Source of the DNA: Pseudocoprococcus catus
Lineage (GTDB): Bacteria > Bacillota > Clostridia > Lachnospirales > Lachnospiraceae
Direction of reading: 5' to 3'
Length of the DNA: 44,273 bases
Assembly (NCBI RefSeq): GCF_902381825.1
Contig: NZ_LR698973.1
Location: 2,879,057-2,923,329 of the forward strand
Below, piece after piece: positions 1-7,879 of the stretch (positions are counted from its first letter, which is position 1; each line of letters starts with the position of its first letter). The translations under genes and the position numbers were made by a program. Under the pieces are notes generated by a model that worked only from the letters and a program-made list of their open reading frames with translations, had not been told where the DNA came from and did not search any database.

Positions 1-23
1 GAAGACAAGAACAAATATCAATG

Positions 24-81
24 TTCGACAATGTTCGACAATTCGACGTTAAAAATCGACAAAAATAGACAGAAAGTCGAG
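24..81. promoter_or_regulatory. Phased TCGAC repeats upstream of the BTAD regulator promoter
   Basis: TCGAC or one-base variants start at about 25, 35, 43, 56, 66 (TAGAC) and 77 (TCGAG), roughly one helical turn apart. The first three belong to the longer motif TTCGAC(A/G). The array lies about 30 bp upstream of a good -35 box. Direct repeats with about 11-bp phasing are the usual operator form for SARP/BTAD-type regulators, so autoregulation is a reasonable inference, but no binding is shown. Confidence 0.45.
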
Positions 82-112
82 CGGTTTTAGGTACATTTTA
101 ACTGTACAAATA

Positions 113-142
113 TTGACAAAGACCTTAGAAAAGGGTTATCAT
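113..142 (+). promoter_or_regulatory. Promoter of the BTAD regulator gene
   Basis: A perfect -35 TTGACA (113-118) is followed after 18 bp by the -10 TATCAT (137-142). The spacing and sequence fit a housekeeping sigma-A promoter. The leader to the start codon would be about 85 nt. Confidence 0.6.
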
Positions 143-234
143 TTTGTTATGAATGTAGGGGATAAGCTGATACGGAGATGGCGGAATACCGTGCGTTATA
201 GATTGTATGAAGAGATCAGAGGAGTGTGGCGCGT

Positions 235-1488
235 ATGAAAGACAATTTGCCGATATTGGAGATAAAGGCCCTGGGCGGCTTTTCGATGAGATATGGAGAG
301 AAAACGATTTCGATTGGCAGTGGGAAATCGACAAAGGCAGTGAAGCTTTTGCAGATTCTGGTATGCAGTGAGGGACGTACTGTTTCCAGAGAACGATTGT
401 TGGATATGTTGTATGGGAATGAAGATATCACGGATGCTGCGAATAATCTGCGCGTGACTACATTTCGCCTGAAGAAGATGCTGGTGACGGCGGGGCTTCC
501 TCAGTATGATTATATACAGATCAAGAGCGGCATGTATTCCTTTGCTGCACCGATGGAGGTTGTGCTGGATGCAGACCGGTTTGTGTCACTGTGCGACCAG
601 GCAGATGAGACAGAGAATGCCGAAGAGAAGATCGATCTGCTGAAGAAGGCCTGTCAGTTATACGGCGGGGATTATCTTCCGGATTTTATCTGTGACGGTG
701 TGGTCCTGGCGAAGAATTCTAATTACAAAGAGAAATATACAAATGCATTGAATACATTGTGCGAATTACTGATGGACAGAGGCGAATATGAGACAGCCAT
801 TGAAGTCTGTGAACCGGCCTGTAGAATGTATCCCTTCGATGAGTGGCAGGCTATTCAGATTGACTGCCTCATGCGCATGAAGAAATATGATGAGGCTCTG
901 AAGGAGTATGAGAATACGGCCAAGATGTTTGTGGATGAGTTGGGAGTCTATCCGTCAGAACGAATGATGAAGCTTTTTGAGCAGATGAACGGGCGGATGA
1001 ACTTCAAGACCCAGTCGCTGCCGGAGATGGAGAAGCGTCTTAAGGAGACGGACAAGGGCAGCGGGGCTTATTTCTGCAGCCTTCCGGGGTTCCGTGATAC
1101 ATACCGCTTACTTGCCAGAATCGTAGAACGCAACGGTCAGTCCGTTTATCTGATGCTCTGCAGTATTACCAACGGCAAAGGGCAGCCGATGAAGAATGAG
1201 GAACGGCTGGATATGATGGGCAAGGAGCTGCAGGACACATTGGCGCATTGCCTGAGAAGAGGTGATTCTTATACGCGGTACAGTAAGTCACAGTATTTGC
1301 TGCTCCTGGTGGGAACCAACAGAGAGAACTGCAGTCTGATTTTTGAGAGAATCCAGAAGTATTTCTCAAGAGAGCATAAGACCTGGAGTAAGTATCTGGA
1401 GTATGCGGTATCATCCGTGGCAGACAGCGGATTTAATAGTGAAGATAATGAGAATAAATGGAAATGGGGCAAAACATGGGACAAATAG
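235..1488 (+). CDS. BTAD-domain transcriptional regulator with a degenerate GGDEF-like C-terminus
   Basis: Cytoplasmic DNA-binding regulator of about 417 residues. Residues about 5-100 read as an OmpR/SARP-type winged helix (LGGFSMRYGEK, then VSRERLLDMLY and NNLRVTTFRLKKML). Residues about 105-260 read as a bacterial transcriptional activation domain made of TPR-like helices (LLKKACQLYGGDYLPD, MKKYDEALKEYENTAKMF). The last 150 residues have the layout of a GGDEF/cyclase-like fold (LPGFRDTYRLLAR, RRGDSYTRYSKSQYLLLL), but no GGDEF motif remains, so catalysis is unlikely and a sensing or dimerisation role is an inference. I chose ATG 235 over GTG 226 because AGAGGAG (218-224) sits 10 nt upstream of it. 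It overlaps the next gene and heads the surface-fibre locus, so it is the likely local regulator, possibly acting on the phased repeats upstream. Confidence 0.85.
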   Translation: MKDNLPILEIKALGGFSMRYGEKTISIGSGKSTKAVKLLQILVCSEGRTVSRERLLDMLYGNEDITDAANNLRVTTFRLKKMLVTAGLPQYDYIQIKSGMYSFAAPMEVVLDADRFVSLCDQADETENAEEKIDLLKKACQLYGGDYLPDFICDGVVLAKNSNYKEKYTNALNTLCELLMDRGEYETAIEVCEPACRMYPFDEWQAIQIDCLMRMKKYDEALKEYENTAKMFVDELGVYPSERMMKLFEQMNGRMNFKTQSLPEMEKRLKETDKGSGAYFCSLPGFRDTYRLLARIVERNGQSVYLMLCSITNGKGQPMKNEERLDMMGKELQDTLAHCLRRGDSYTRYSKSQYLLLLVGTNRENCSLIFERIQKYFSREHKTWSKYLEYAVSSVADSGFNSEDNENKWKWGKTWDK

Positions 1489-1913
1489 TAAGACAGCAGA
1501 ATTTCCAGCGTTCTCCCAATCTGATCAGTATTTGCGTGGATGAGATTCGGAATGGTGAATTGTCAGGGCGTCTGTATCATTGCTACAGCGAAGAAGCCTG
1601 CCCTTTCTCAAATGTGGCTCATCTGATCGAGCTGGCAGAGAATCTATTTGACCAGATTAAGTTTCCGCAGGCATCGACACAGATGCGGACATTTACAGAA
1701 AAGAGCCAGAAGACGGTACAGCCGCCTGAGAAGAAGAAATCAGCAGAAGAGCTTGAGAAGGAGCGCGGCAAAAAGGGGACGATGTTGCTGTACGTGCAGT
1801 ATCGTCAGCGGTCAACCTGGCAGGGCATGGTCAAATGGGTAGAAGGCGATCAAGAATGGAAATTCTTCAGTGAATTGGAACTTTTTAAGATTATTAATCA
1901 GGCGATACAGTAA
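1458..1913 (+). CDS. Small two-module 'WQG' protein of unknown function
   Basis: Protein of up to 151 residues with no signal peptide or membrane segment, so probably cytoplasmic. I do not know a named family for it. It contains two related modules: residues about 23-65 (LSGRLYHCYS, then PFSNVAHLIELAENLF) and about 107-151 (STWQGMVKWVEG, then FFSELELFKIINQAI). Both follow a strand, G, strand, F-S-x-L/V, helix pattern, joined by a charged linker rich in K and E. The second module matches most of the next small protein. The ORF overlaps the end of the BTAD gene by about 30 nt, so the two are probably translated together. ATG 1476 is an alternative start; neither start has a strong ribosome binding site. 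A role in controlling the pilus locus is inferred only from position. Confidence 0.7.
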   Translation: MEMGQNMGQIVRQQNFQRSPNLISICVDEIRNGELSGRLYHCYSEEACPFSNVAHLIELAENLFDQIKFPQASTQMRTFTEKSQKTVQPPEKKKSAEELEKERGKKGTMLLYVQYRQRSTWQGMVKWVEGDQEWKFFSELELFKIINQAIQ

Positions 1914-1993
1914 TAAAGCCAACAGAACGAATGTAATAACAGACATTGATAAGCAGAGGATTTAATCAATCTTCTTCGACATGACAAAACGAC

Positions 1994-2036
1994 AAAGAGG
2001 CGGACATCCGGATCGATTAAAGGATGCGCCTCTTTT
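1994..2036 (+). terminator. Intrinsic terminator after the regulator operon
   Basis: An inverted repeat pairs AAGAGGCG with CGCCTCTT, extended by ATCC/GGAT, and is followed by a T run. It lies 80 nt after the stop of the small WQG gene, separating the regulator transcript from the adhesin/pilin transcript. Confidence 0.8.
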
Positions 2037-2275
2037 TGTGTTCAGAAGGAAAAATAGGGCAACCTTTCGGATGTAAAAAAGATAGATAGAATTAGGATGA
2101 TTTCAGGAATATTACGTCATGCACCCGCATATAATGGTTGAGATGACGGATCGGCCGAACATTACACAAAATATAATCGTCACGATGTCGAATAATGAAA
2201 TAATCATTGAAATATGTCGGAAAAATGCATTAAGGGGAAATTAAAAAAACTGCAAAAAATGTAGTTTTGTAATGG

Positions 2276-2302
2276 TTGGCGTAATGGGGGGTTCGCTATA
2301 AT
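2276..2302 (+). promoter_or_regulatory. Candidate promoter of the adhesin/pilin operon
   Basis: A perfect -10 TATAAT lies at 2297-2302. The best -35 candidate is TTGGCG at 2276-2281, giving a short 15-bp spacer. A weak -35 with a strong -10 fits an activator-dependent promoter, which would suit control by the upstream BTAD protein. Confidence 0.5.
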
Positions 2303-2350
2303 AGAATTACGATAACGGAGTAATCCAGAAAGGACGATGAAGGTACTGGC

Positions 2351-2548
2351 ATGAAAGGAAGATCGAAGAAAGCAGATACATTTCTGGTCAAGATTATGGA
2401 TCATGAGCATGCAACATGGCAAGGGAAAGTGACATGGATTGAAGGACAACGTGAACAGTACTTCAGAAGTGCACTGGAACTCATCAAACTGATAGATGAC
2501 GCTGTTGAGAAAGAGCAGGAAATGGAAGGAGGAAATGATGTTGAGTAA
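2351..2548 (+). CDS. Small single-module 'WQG' protein of unknown function
   Basis: Protein of 65 residues, very probably cytoplasmic. Residues about 10-52 (TFLVKIMDHEHATWQGKV, then FRSALELIKLIDDAV) match the C-terminal module of the 151-residue protein upstream, sharing the WQG, W-x-EG and F-x-S-x-LEL-x-K-I/LI positions. I do not know its function. The start has AAGG about 7 nt upstream. The gene ends inside the start region of the large adhesin gene (overlap at 2538-2548), so the two are likely translationally coupled. Such overlap with a secreted adhesin suggests a dosage, chaperone or regulatory link to the fibre system, which is inference. Confidence 0.75.
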   Translation: MKGRSKKADTFLVKIMDHEHATWQGKVTWIEGQREQYFRSALELIKLIDDAVEKEQEMEGGNDVE

Positions 2549-5500
2549 GTTTAATAATAAGAAGCATAGACGATTGACAGCCTTGTTGCTGTGTGTAGCA
2601 TTGATGCTTGGCAGTGTAACCTCTGTTTCCGCAGACATCTCTGCAGCAGATTCAGAGACAGAAGTTCAGAATTATGCAGAAGAGCCGACGACAGAAGCGG
2701 TTTCCTATGGGGCATCGGAGGCTCAGACAGAAGTTCAGGAAGGGACACCTGTTGCAGAGGAGACAGAAACACCTGCAGCAGATACACAGCAGACAGAGGC
2801 ACATACCGAAGTTGCAACAGAAGCACATACAGAGACGGCAGCTGAGACACAGGCGGCTGAGACAACAGAGACAGAAGTTGAGACTGAGACAGAAACAGAA
2901 ATCGTTGCTCAGCAGTTGGAATATGAAGATGATCAGGTGAAGGTTCACGTAACTGCCAGCGAAGAAGGCATTATTCCTGATCATGCATCTCTGAAGGTCG
3001 TTCCACTGGTGAAACAGGAAGTCACCAATGAGATGACAGATGAGCAGAAACAGGAAGTTGAAGCAATCAACAAGAAGTATGACGAAGCAGAGAAGAAGCT
3101 GACAGAGAAGGCTGAGAAGGAAGCCTATGATATCGCCGGTTTCCTTGCTTATGATATTTCACTGGTTGATGCAGATGGCAACAAGGTTGAGCCGAATGGT
3201 GATGTCAAAGTCACAATGGATTACAAACAGCCTGTGATTGCGGAAGATGCAGTACAGACAGTGAATGATACAGAGTGGCTTAATAGTACAAAGGACTTGG
3301 ATGTCACAGTCCTTCATCTTGAGGAAGATAATAAAGGTAAGGTTACAGATGTTGTAGATATGACAGCAGAAGATACAAATGGTGATGCTGAGATTAATAC
3401 AACATCGGAAAATGAAATCCAGAAAGTAACTATTACGACAAATAGTTTTTCAACCTTTGCTATTACATATAGCAAATATAGTGTAAAAGTAAAGTATGTT
3501 GACCAAAATGGAACTGAGATTACAAGTGACCAGTTCACACAAAAAAATGTTTTAATAAAAGAAGATGAAGATCTTGTAATCAGCGATGGCGATAAAGTTA
3601 AAATTCCAGAAACGGTTACCATTGATAATAAAACCTATCAATATACTGGCGCTCGTTTGGATAAGGTATCAGGAAAGAACGTCTATTCAGTAAAGATTGA
3701 TGATAGAAAATGGAAATATAAAGAAAAATCAGATGGCAGTGATAAAAAGTGGAAAGACGGTAAAGGCGGTACAATTTATTTAGTTTACCAGGAACAGACA
3801 CAGGAACAACCAACTGCATTGACTACAGTTGATACCATCGATAGTACATCCAAAGGTATTACGATGCGGATGATTAATTACTCTAAGCCTGCAAATGGCT
3901 TGAGTAATGATATTGGAGGTCCATATAAGAATGGAAACGGTGGTATTGAACAGAATCTTCTGAACAGAGTATTAACAGAGGGCTATCCGGTAACAGTTAG
4001 AGGTAAAAGTTTAAAGACATTGTTTACAGGCGGAACAAATGTTAATCATTTATTCCTTCAGAGTTCCTTTGATAGAGATGGAAGTTATGAATACAGCAGT
4101 TTTAAGAATTATGCTTACTTAGAGGATGATGGAAATTTCACAGTGTATGATGCACTGGGAACACCATCGAATGAAAATTATCTCTGGTATAAGCGCGGCA
4201 ATTTTATGCCATATAACAGCATTAATGTCAATAACGTTTCAACAAACAAAAATCGGTATGATGAAAATGGCAATCCCTTAAGTACTTCAGATCCAGCGTA
4301 TGATAAGACATTATATAAGACGCAGGGAGATAATGACTACTATTTTGGCATGTACGTGGAAGCTGATTTCAACCAGCCAAGTAACGGAAAATTAAACAAT
4401 GGATCAGATATGGTCTATGAGTTCAATGGCGATGATGATTTATGGGTATACGTTGATGGCGTATTGATGTTGGATATTGGTGGTATTCATGATGCCCATT
4501 CAGGAAGTATCAATTTTGCAACAGGTGCTATTACTTATGATTCAGCAGTGTCAGGAACAACAATCAAAGCGCAGTTCCAGGCAGCAGGCGTATTCCCGGA
4601 TGGTTCAGCATGGGACGACTCGAAAGTCAGTGAATATTTTAATGGCAATACATTAAAATATATTACAACACACAATTTCAAGATGTTCTACATGGAACGA
4701 GGTGCAGGTGCATCCAATCTGAAGATGAAGTTCAACCTTGAAGTTATTCCAACTTATGAAGTTAACTTCAATAAAGTGACTACACAGGGAGCTGCTTTAG
4801 CAGGAGCTGAATTTGAGATTAGAGATGACAGCGATAGTTCAAAAGTTTACAATGTAACATCTGATTCCGATGGCAGAGTTTCTGTAAGACTTCATGAAGG
4901 TACATATACCATGACGGAGACCCAGACTCCGACAGGCTATCTTGCAGCATCCGGTACATGGAAGATTACAGTTAACGCTGACGGTACCTATACGATTACG
5001 AAAAACGGTCGGCCAATTGACAAAGGTTCCGATAGTGTTTACAAGATTGTGAACAAAGGACAGCATGAAGATGCAGAAGCTAATCTGACAACATCCAAGA
5101 CTGTCAAAGTAACGGATTATAACAAACGTGAGTATGAAATAACTCTGGGAGCCAGCACATCCGGACGAGAAGCAGGTACAGAAGCTAAAGCAGCAAGTGT
5201 AGTATTGGTACTTGACAGATCTGGGTCAATGGGTGCGGATGGTATGACTGCGCTGGTGAATGCAGCAGATACTTTCATTGATACTTTGAAGACTGCATCT
5301 CCAGATAGCCAGGTAGCAGTTGTGTACTTTAATGGTACACAAGATGAGGATGATAATACGACAACTTCTAAGAACTTTACTAAACTTAACACAGATGAAA
5401 AGGTTAAATCTATTAAGGATTTCCTTTCTAATAATGGGTACTCATATGGTGGCACACCAATGGGCGATGCATTAGAAAAGGCAAAAGGTTTATTAGATGC

Positions 5501-7775
5501 CGATCAGACAGGAAATCAGAAGTATGTATTGTTCTTCACAGATGGTTTACCGGGACATAGTAGTGACGATGCGTTTAACTGTATGGTTGCCAACAGTGCG
5601 GTGAATTGTGCCACTGATATTAAGGCGAATGCAACAATCTATACTGTAGGCTATCATCTGTCAGGAACCTTATATTGGCATAAGGGTGATTCGGCGACAA
5701 GTTCTGCTGGTAGAGATCATGGTGGCTATTACAACCCTTATTTTGGAGGTAGTTGTAAGAATCATGATTTATCAACATCCGCTTCCGATTTTCTGGAAAA
5801 GTATATTGCAACAAGTGTTCAGGAAGGCAGCAATAGTAAGTATGCTTACACTGTAGATAAAACAGATGACCTTGAGGCGGAATTCAAGAAACTGGCCGCT
5901 CAGATTGGCGCATATTATTCCATCAATGCAGAGAAAATCGTGGATGTTATCGATGCCAGATTTGAACTGACAGAAGCAGGACGTAAAGAGCTGGTTGGTG
6001 ATGTAGAGGCTACTACAAATGAAGATGGTTCTAAGACATATGTCAAAGAAACACTTAAAGATAATGTAGTCGTTGGTACAGTAAAGATTACTGAGAATAC
6101 GGATGGCACAACAACGATTGAGTGGACCGGAACAGAAGCACACATTGGTAATAAGGACAATCGAGAAGATCCGGCATGGGAAAGAAAGATTGGAGTTGTT
6201 GCCAAAGCAGACTTCATCGGCGGCAATGCTGTCACAACCAATACAGGAGATTCGGGCGTATTTGTTAATGAGAATACGACTAAGATGTTCCCTAAGCCAA
6301 CAGTCAATGTTAAGGCACTGTCGCTTGAAATAACGGACAAAGCAATTACTGTTTACAAAGGTGATGCTCTCCAGCCACAGGCTTATTACAATCAGCTGGC
6401 TCAGACAATAAAGGTTGTAGAGCTGGATGGTAAAACAAAAACTTTGACTGGTGTTAAACCGGTTAATAATAATAAAACACAGGTTAGTCTTCCAGCATTA
6501 ACGGATGCTCAGAAGAATGAACTTGAGAATAAAAAGACACTTACAATTGGTGATGGTGATAATCCGGAATACAAATATATTTATCCGGGCACATCTGATG
6601 CGGTAGGATACTTTAAATATATTTATACGATTCCTGAAACACCAGGTGGAAGCATTAATAATCACAAAGCAGGCAATGCAGCCAGTCCGGCTGAAAAGTA
6701 TAATCTGGAAGTTGTATTTGTTCCGTACACTGTAGAACAAAGAGTGGCTCAGAATTCCGGAATTACTCCTCCGGCAGCAGACGGCGGTACAGTAGTTAGT
6801 GGAAATCTGACAGCAAGTGCAGATTATATTGTCAATATCATCGATGGTTCTATTGAGATTACAAAAGTACTTGAGACAGAGCCGAAGGGTGAGAATGGTG
6901 ATACATTTACATTCACAGTAACAGGACCGAATAATTTCAGTAAGGATGTATCAGTAACTGTTACAAAAGATCAAGTAGATGGTAAGTATATGGCAACTTA
7001 CGAGGGAAATGAGCTGAAACATCTTGCAAGAGGTGAATATACAGTTACAGAAAAAACTGTAGCAGGATATGATGTCAAGAGTATTGAAAATGCTGAAAAT
7101 GCAACAAATACAAAATATGTCTTGAATAATCCAAATGATATTCATTTCACAATGGGTACAGTTGTAGAAAACAATGTAGATGTCAATGTCATCAAGAATT
7201 ATACATATGATCCTGAAGATGGCGGTACACTTGGCAAAGCAATTTTCACAAATGAACCGGTTTACAGTGATTGGCAGATTATCAAAGTCAGCGCAAGCAG
7301 TCATGATGTAAGATTAGCAGGTGCAATCTTTGAACTGCAGTCTACAACAGATGAAACTGTTAAGTATTACGGTAAGTCGGAAAATGCAGGTATTGTTGAA
7401 TGGTATAGAAATTACCAGAAAGATACAGGTGAAGTATCTGATAAGATTGAGATACCGGACAAACTTCCGGAGGGAACATACACACTGAAGGAAATTAAAG
7501 CTCCGACAGGATATGTACTTTCAAGCAATACTTATACATTGCAGATTACAAAGACAGGTGCATTAAAGGCTGTGAAAGTGAATGATACAGAGCTGACACC
7601 TGAACTGCAGGAGAATGGAGAATATCATATTCTCATCGAAAATGCAGTGATTTACAACCTTCCAAATTCCGGTGGTTCCGGTATTTACTGGTTCTCAATC
7701 TGTGGTATGCTGCTGATGATGGCAGCGGCCTGGATTATTTATAAAAACAAGTGCAGGGAGGTGCTGGTGAAATAG
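2538..7775 (+). CDS. Large sortase-anchored adhesin (pilus-tip type) with fibro-slime, VWA and Cna-B/SpaA-type domains
   Basis: Secreted, wall-attached protein of about 1,745 residues. In order: a signal peptide (LLLCVALMLGSVTSVSA); a Thr/Glu-rich low-complexity stretch (about 35-120); a beta-rich region; a fibro-slime/PA14-like domain (about 590-730, with GDDDLWVYVDG and DIGGIHDAHSG); a SpaA-type domain (about 745-830, TMTETQTPTGY); a VWA domain with an intact MIDAS (D893-R-S-G-S, T973, D1002); further beta domains; a final SpaA-type domain (TYTLKEIKAPTGY); then LPNSG near residue 1708, a hydrophobic segment and a basic tail. VWA plus Cna-B layout is that of Gram-positive pilus tip adhesins such as RrgA. 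I prefer ATG 2538: AAGGAGG at 2526-2532 lies 5 nt before it, though TTG 2541 is also possible. The ligand is unknown. Confidence 0.9.
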   Translation: MLSKFNNKKHRRLTALLLCVALMLGSVTSVSADISAADSETEVQNYAEEPTTEAVSYGASEAQTEVQEGTPVAEETETPAADTQQTEAHTEVATEAHTETAAETQAAETTETEVETETETEIVAQQLEYEDDQVKVHVTASEEGIIPDHASLKVVPLVKQEVTNEMTDEQKQEVEAINKKYDEAEKKLTEKAEKEAYDIAGFLAYDISLVDADGNKVEPNGDVKVTMDYKQPVIAEDAVQTVNDTEWLNSTKDLDVTVLHLEEDNKGKVTDVVDMTAEDTNGDAEINTTSENEIQKVTITTNSFSTFAITYSKYSVKVKYVDQNGTEITSDQFTQKNVLIKEDEDLVISDGDKVKIPETVTIDNKTYQYTGARLDKVSGKNVYSVKIDDRKWKYKEKSDGSDKKWKDGKGGTIYLVYQEQTQEQPTALTTVDTIDSTSKGITMRMINYSKPANGLSNDIGGPYKNGNGGIEQNLLNRVLTEGYPVTVRGKSLKTLFTGGTNVNHLFLQSSFDRDGSYEYSSFKNYAYLEDDGNFTVYDALGTPSNENYLWYKRGNFMPYNSINVNNVSTNKNRYDENGNPLSTSDPAYDKTLYKTQGDNDYYFGMYVEADFNQPSNGKLNNGSDMVYEFNGDDDLWVYVDGVLMLDIGGIHDAHSGSINFATGAITYDSAVSGTTIKAQFQAAGVFPDGSAWDDSKVSEYFNGNTLKYITTHNFKMFYMERGAGASNLKMKFNLEVIPTYEVNFNKVTTQGAALAGAEFEIRDDSDSSKVYNVTSDSDGRVSVRLHEGTYTMTETQTPTGYLAASGTWKITVNADGTYTITKNGRPIDKGSDSVYKIVNKGQHEDAEANLTTSKTVKVTDYNKREYEITLGASTSGREAGTEAKAASVVLVLDRSGSMGADGMTALVNAADTFIDTLKTASPDSQVAVVYFNGTQDEDDNTTTSKNFTKLNTDEKVKSIKDFLSNNGYSYGGTPMGDALEKAKGLLDADQTGNQKYVLFFTDGLPGHSSDDAFNCMVANSAVNCATDIKANATIYTVGYHLSGTLYWHKGDSATSSAGRDHGGYYNPYFGGSCKNHDLSTSASDFLEKYIATSVQEGSNSKYAYTVDKTDDLEAEFKKLAAQIGAYYSINAEKIVDVIDARFELTEAGRKELVGDVEATTNEDGSKTYVKETLKDNVVVGTVKITENTDGTTTIEWTGTEAHIGNKDNREDPAWERKIGVVAKADFIGGNAVTTNTGDSGVFVNENTTKMFPKPTVNVKALSLEITDKAITVYKGDALQPQAYYNQLAQTIKVVELDGKTKTLTGVKPVNNNKTQVSLPALTDAQKNELENKKTLTIGDGDNPEYKYIYPGTSDAVGYFKYIYTIPETPGGSINNHKAGNAASPAEKYNLEVVFVPYTVEQRVAQNSGITPPAADGGTVVSGNLTASADYIVNIIDGSIEITKVLETEPKGENGDTFTFTVTGPNNFSKDVSVTVTKDQVDGKYMATYEGNELKHLARGEYTVTEKTVAGYDVKSIENAENATNTKYVLNNPNDIHFTMGTVVENNVDVNVIKNYTYDPEDGGTLGKAIFTNEPVYSDWQIIKVSASSHDVRLAGAIFELQSTTDETVKYYGKSENAGIVEWYRNYQKDTGEVSDKIEIPDKLPEGTYTLKEIKAPTGYVLSSNTYTLQITKTGALKAVKVNDTELTPELQENGEYHILIENAVIYNLPNSGGSGIYWFSICGMLLMMAAAWIIYKNKCREVLVK
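2640..2910 (+). repeat. Thr/Glu-rich low-complexity coding repeat
   Basis: Short degenerate repeats of ACAGAR-type codons encode runs such as TEAHTEVATEAHTETAAET and TETEVETETETE just after the signal peptide of the adhesin. Such tracts act as flexible spacers and are prone to length change by slippage. Confidence 0.7.
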
Positions 7776-7792
7776 AGGGATGAACTTTAAAA

Positions 7793-7815
7793 CCAGCAGT
7801 CCCTGGACTGCCAGG
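7793..7815 (+). other. Intergenic hairpin between adhesin and major pilin
   Basis: GCAGTC (7796-7801) pairs with GACTGC (7806-7811) around a 4-nt loop, with outer CC/GG pairs. No T run follows, so it is probably not a terminator. It may mark an mRNA processing or stability site upstream of the pilin gene. Confidence 0.4.
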
Positions 7816-7879
7816 ATAAAAAATCAACGTAACATGTCAACTAAGAAATAATATCTATAAGAGAGAAAAGGAGAATATT

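Larger units (their letters stand above)
1975..2350 (+). other. Gene-free stretch upstream of the pilus operon
   Basis: No plausible gene lies between about 1914 and 2350. Besides the terminator, it holds a TTCGACA heptamer at 1975-1981, its exact reverse complement at 2186-2192 and a near match (TGTCGGA) at 2215-2221. An imperfect inverted repeat at 2246-2268 (AAAACT paired with AGTTTT) sits just upstream of the candidate promoter. The heptamer is the same word repeated upstream of the BTAD regulator gene, so these could be operator half sites. Confidence 0.35.

Noticed and set aside
24..81. Possible CRISPR array
   Set aside because: The repeat unit is only 5-7 bp with about 5-bp gaps, too short for repeats and spacers; a regulator site is a better reading.
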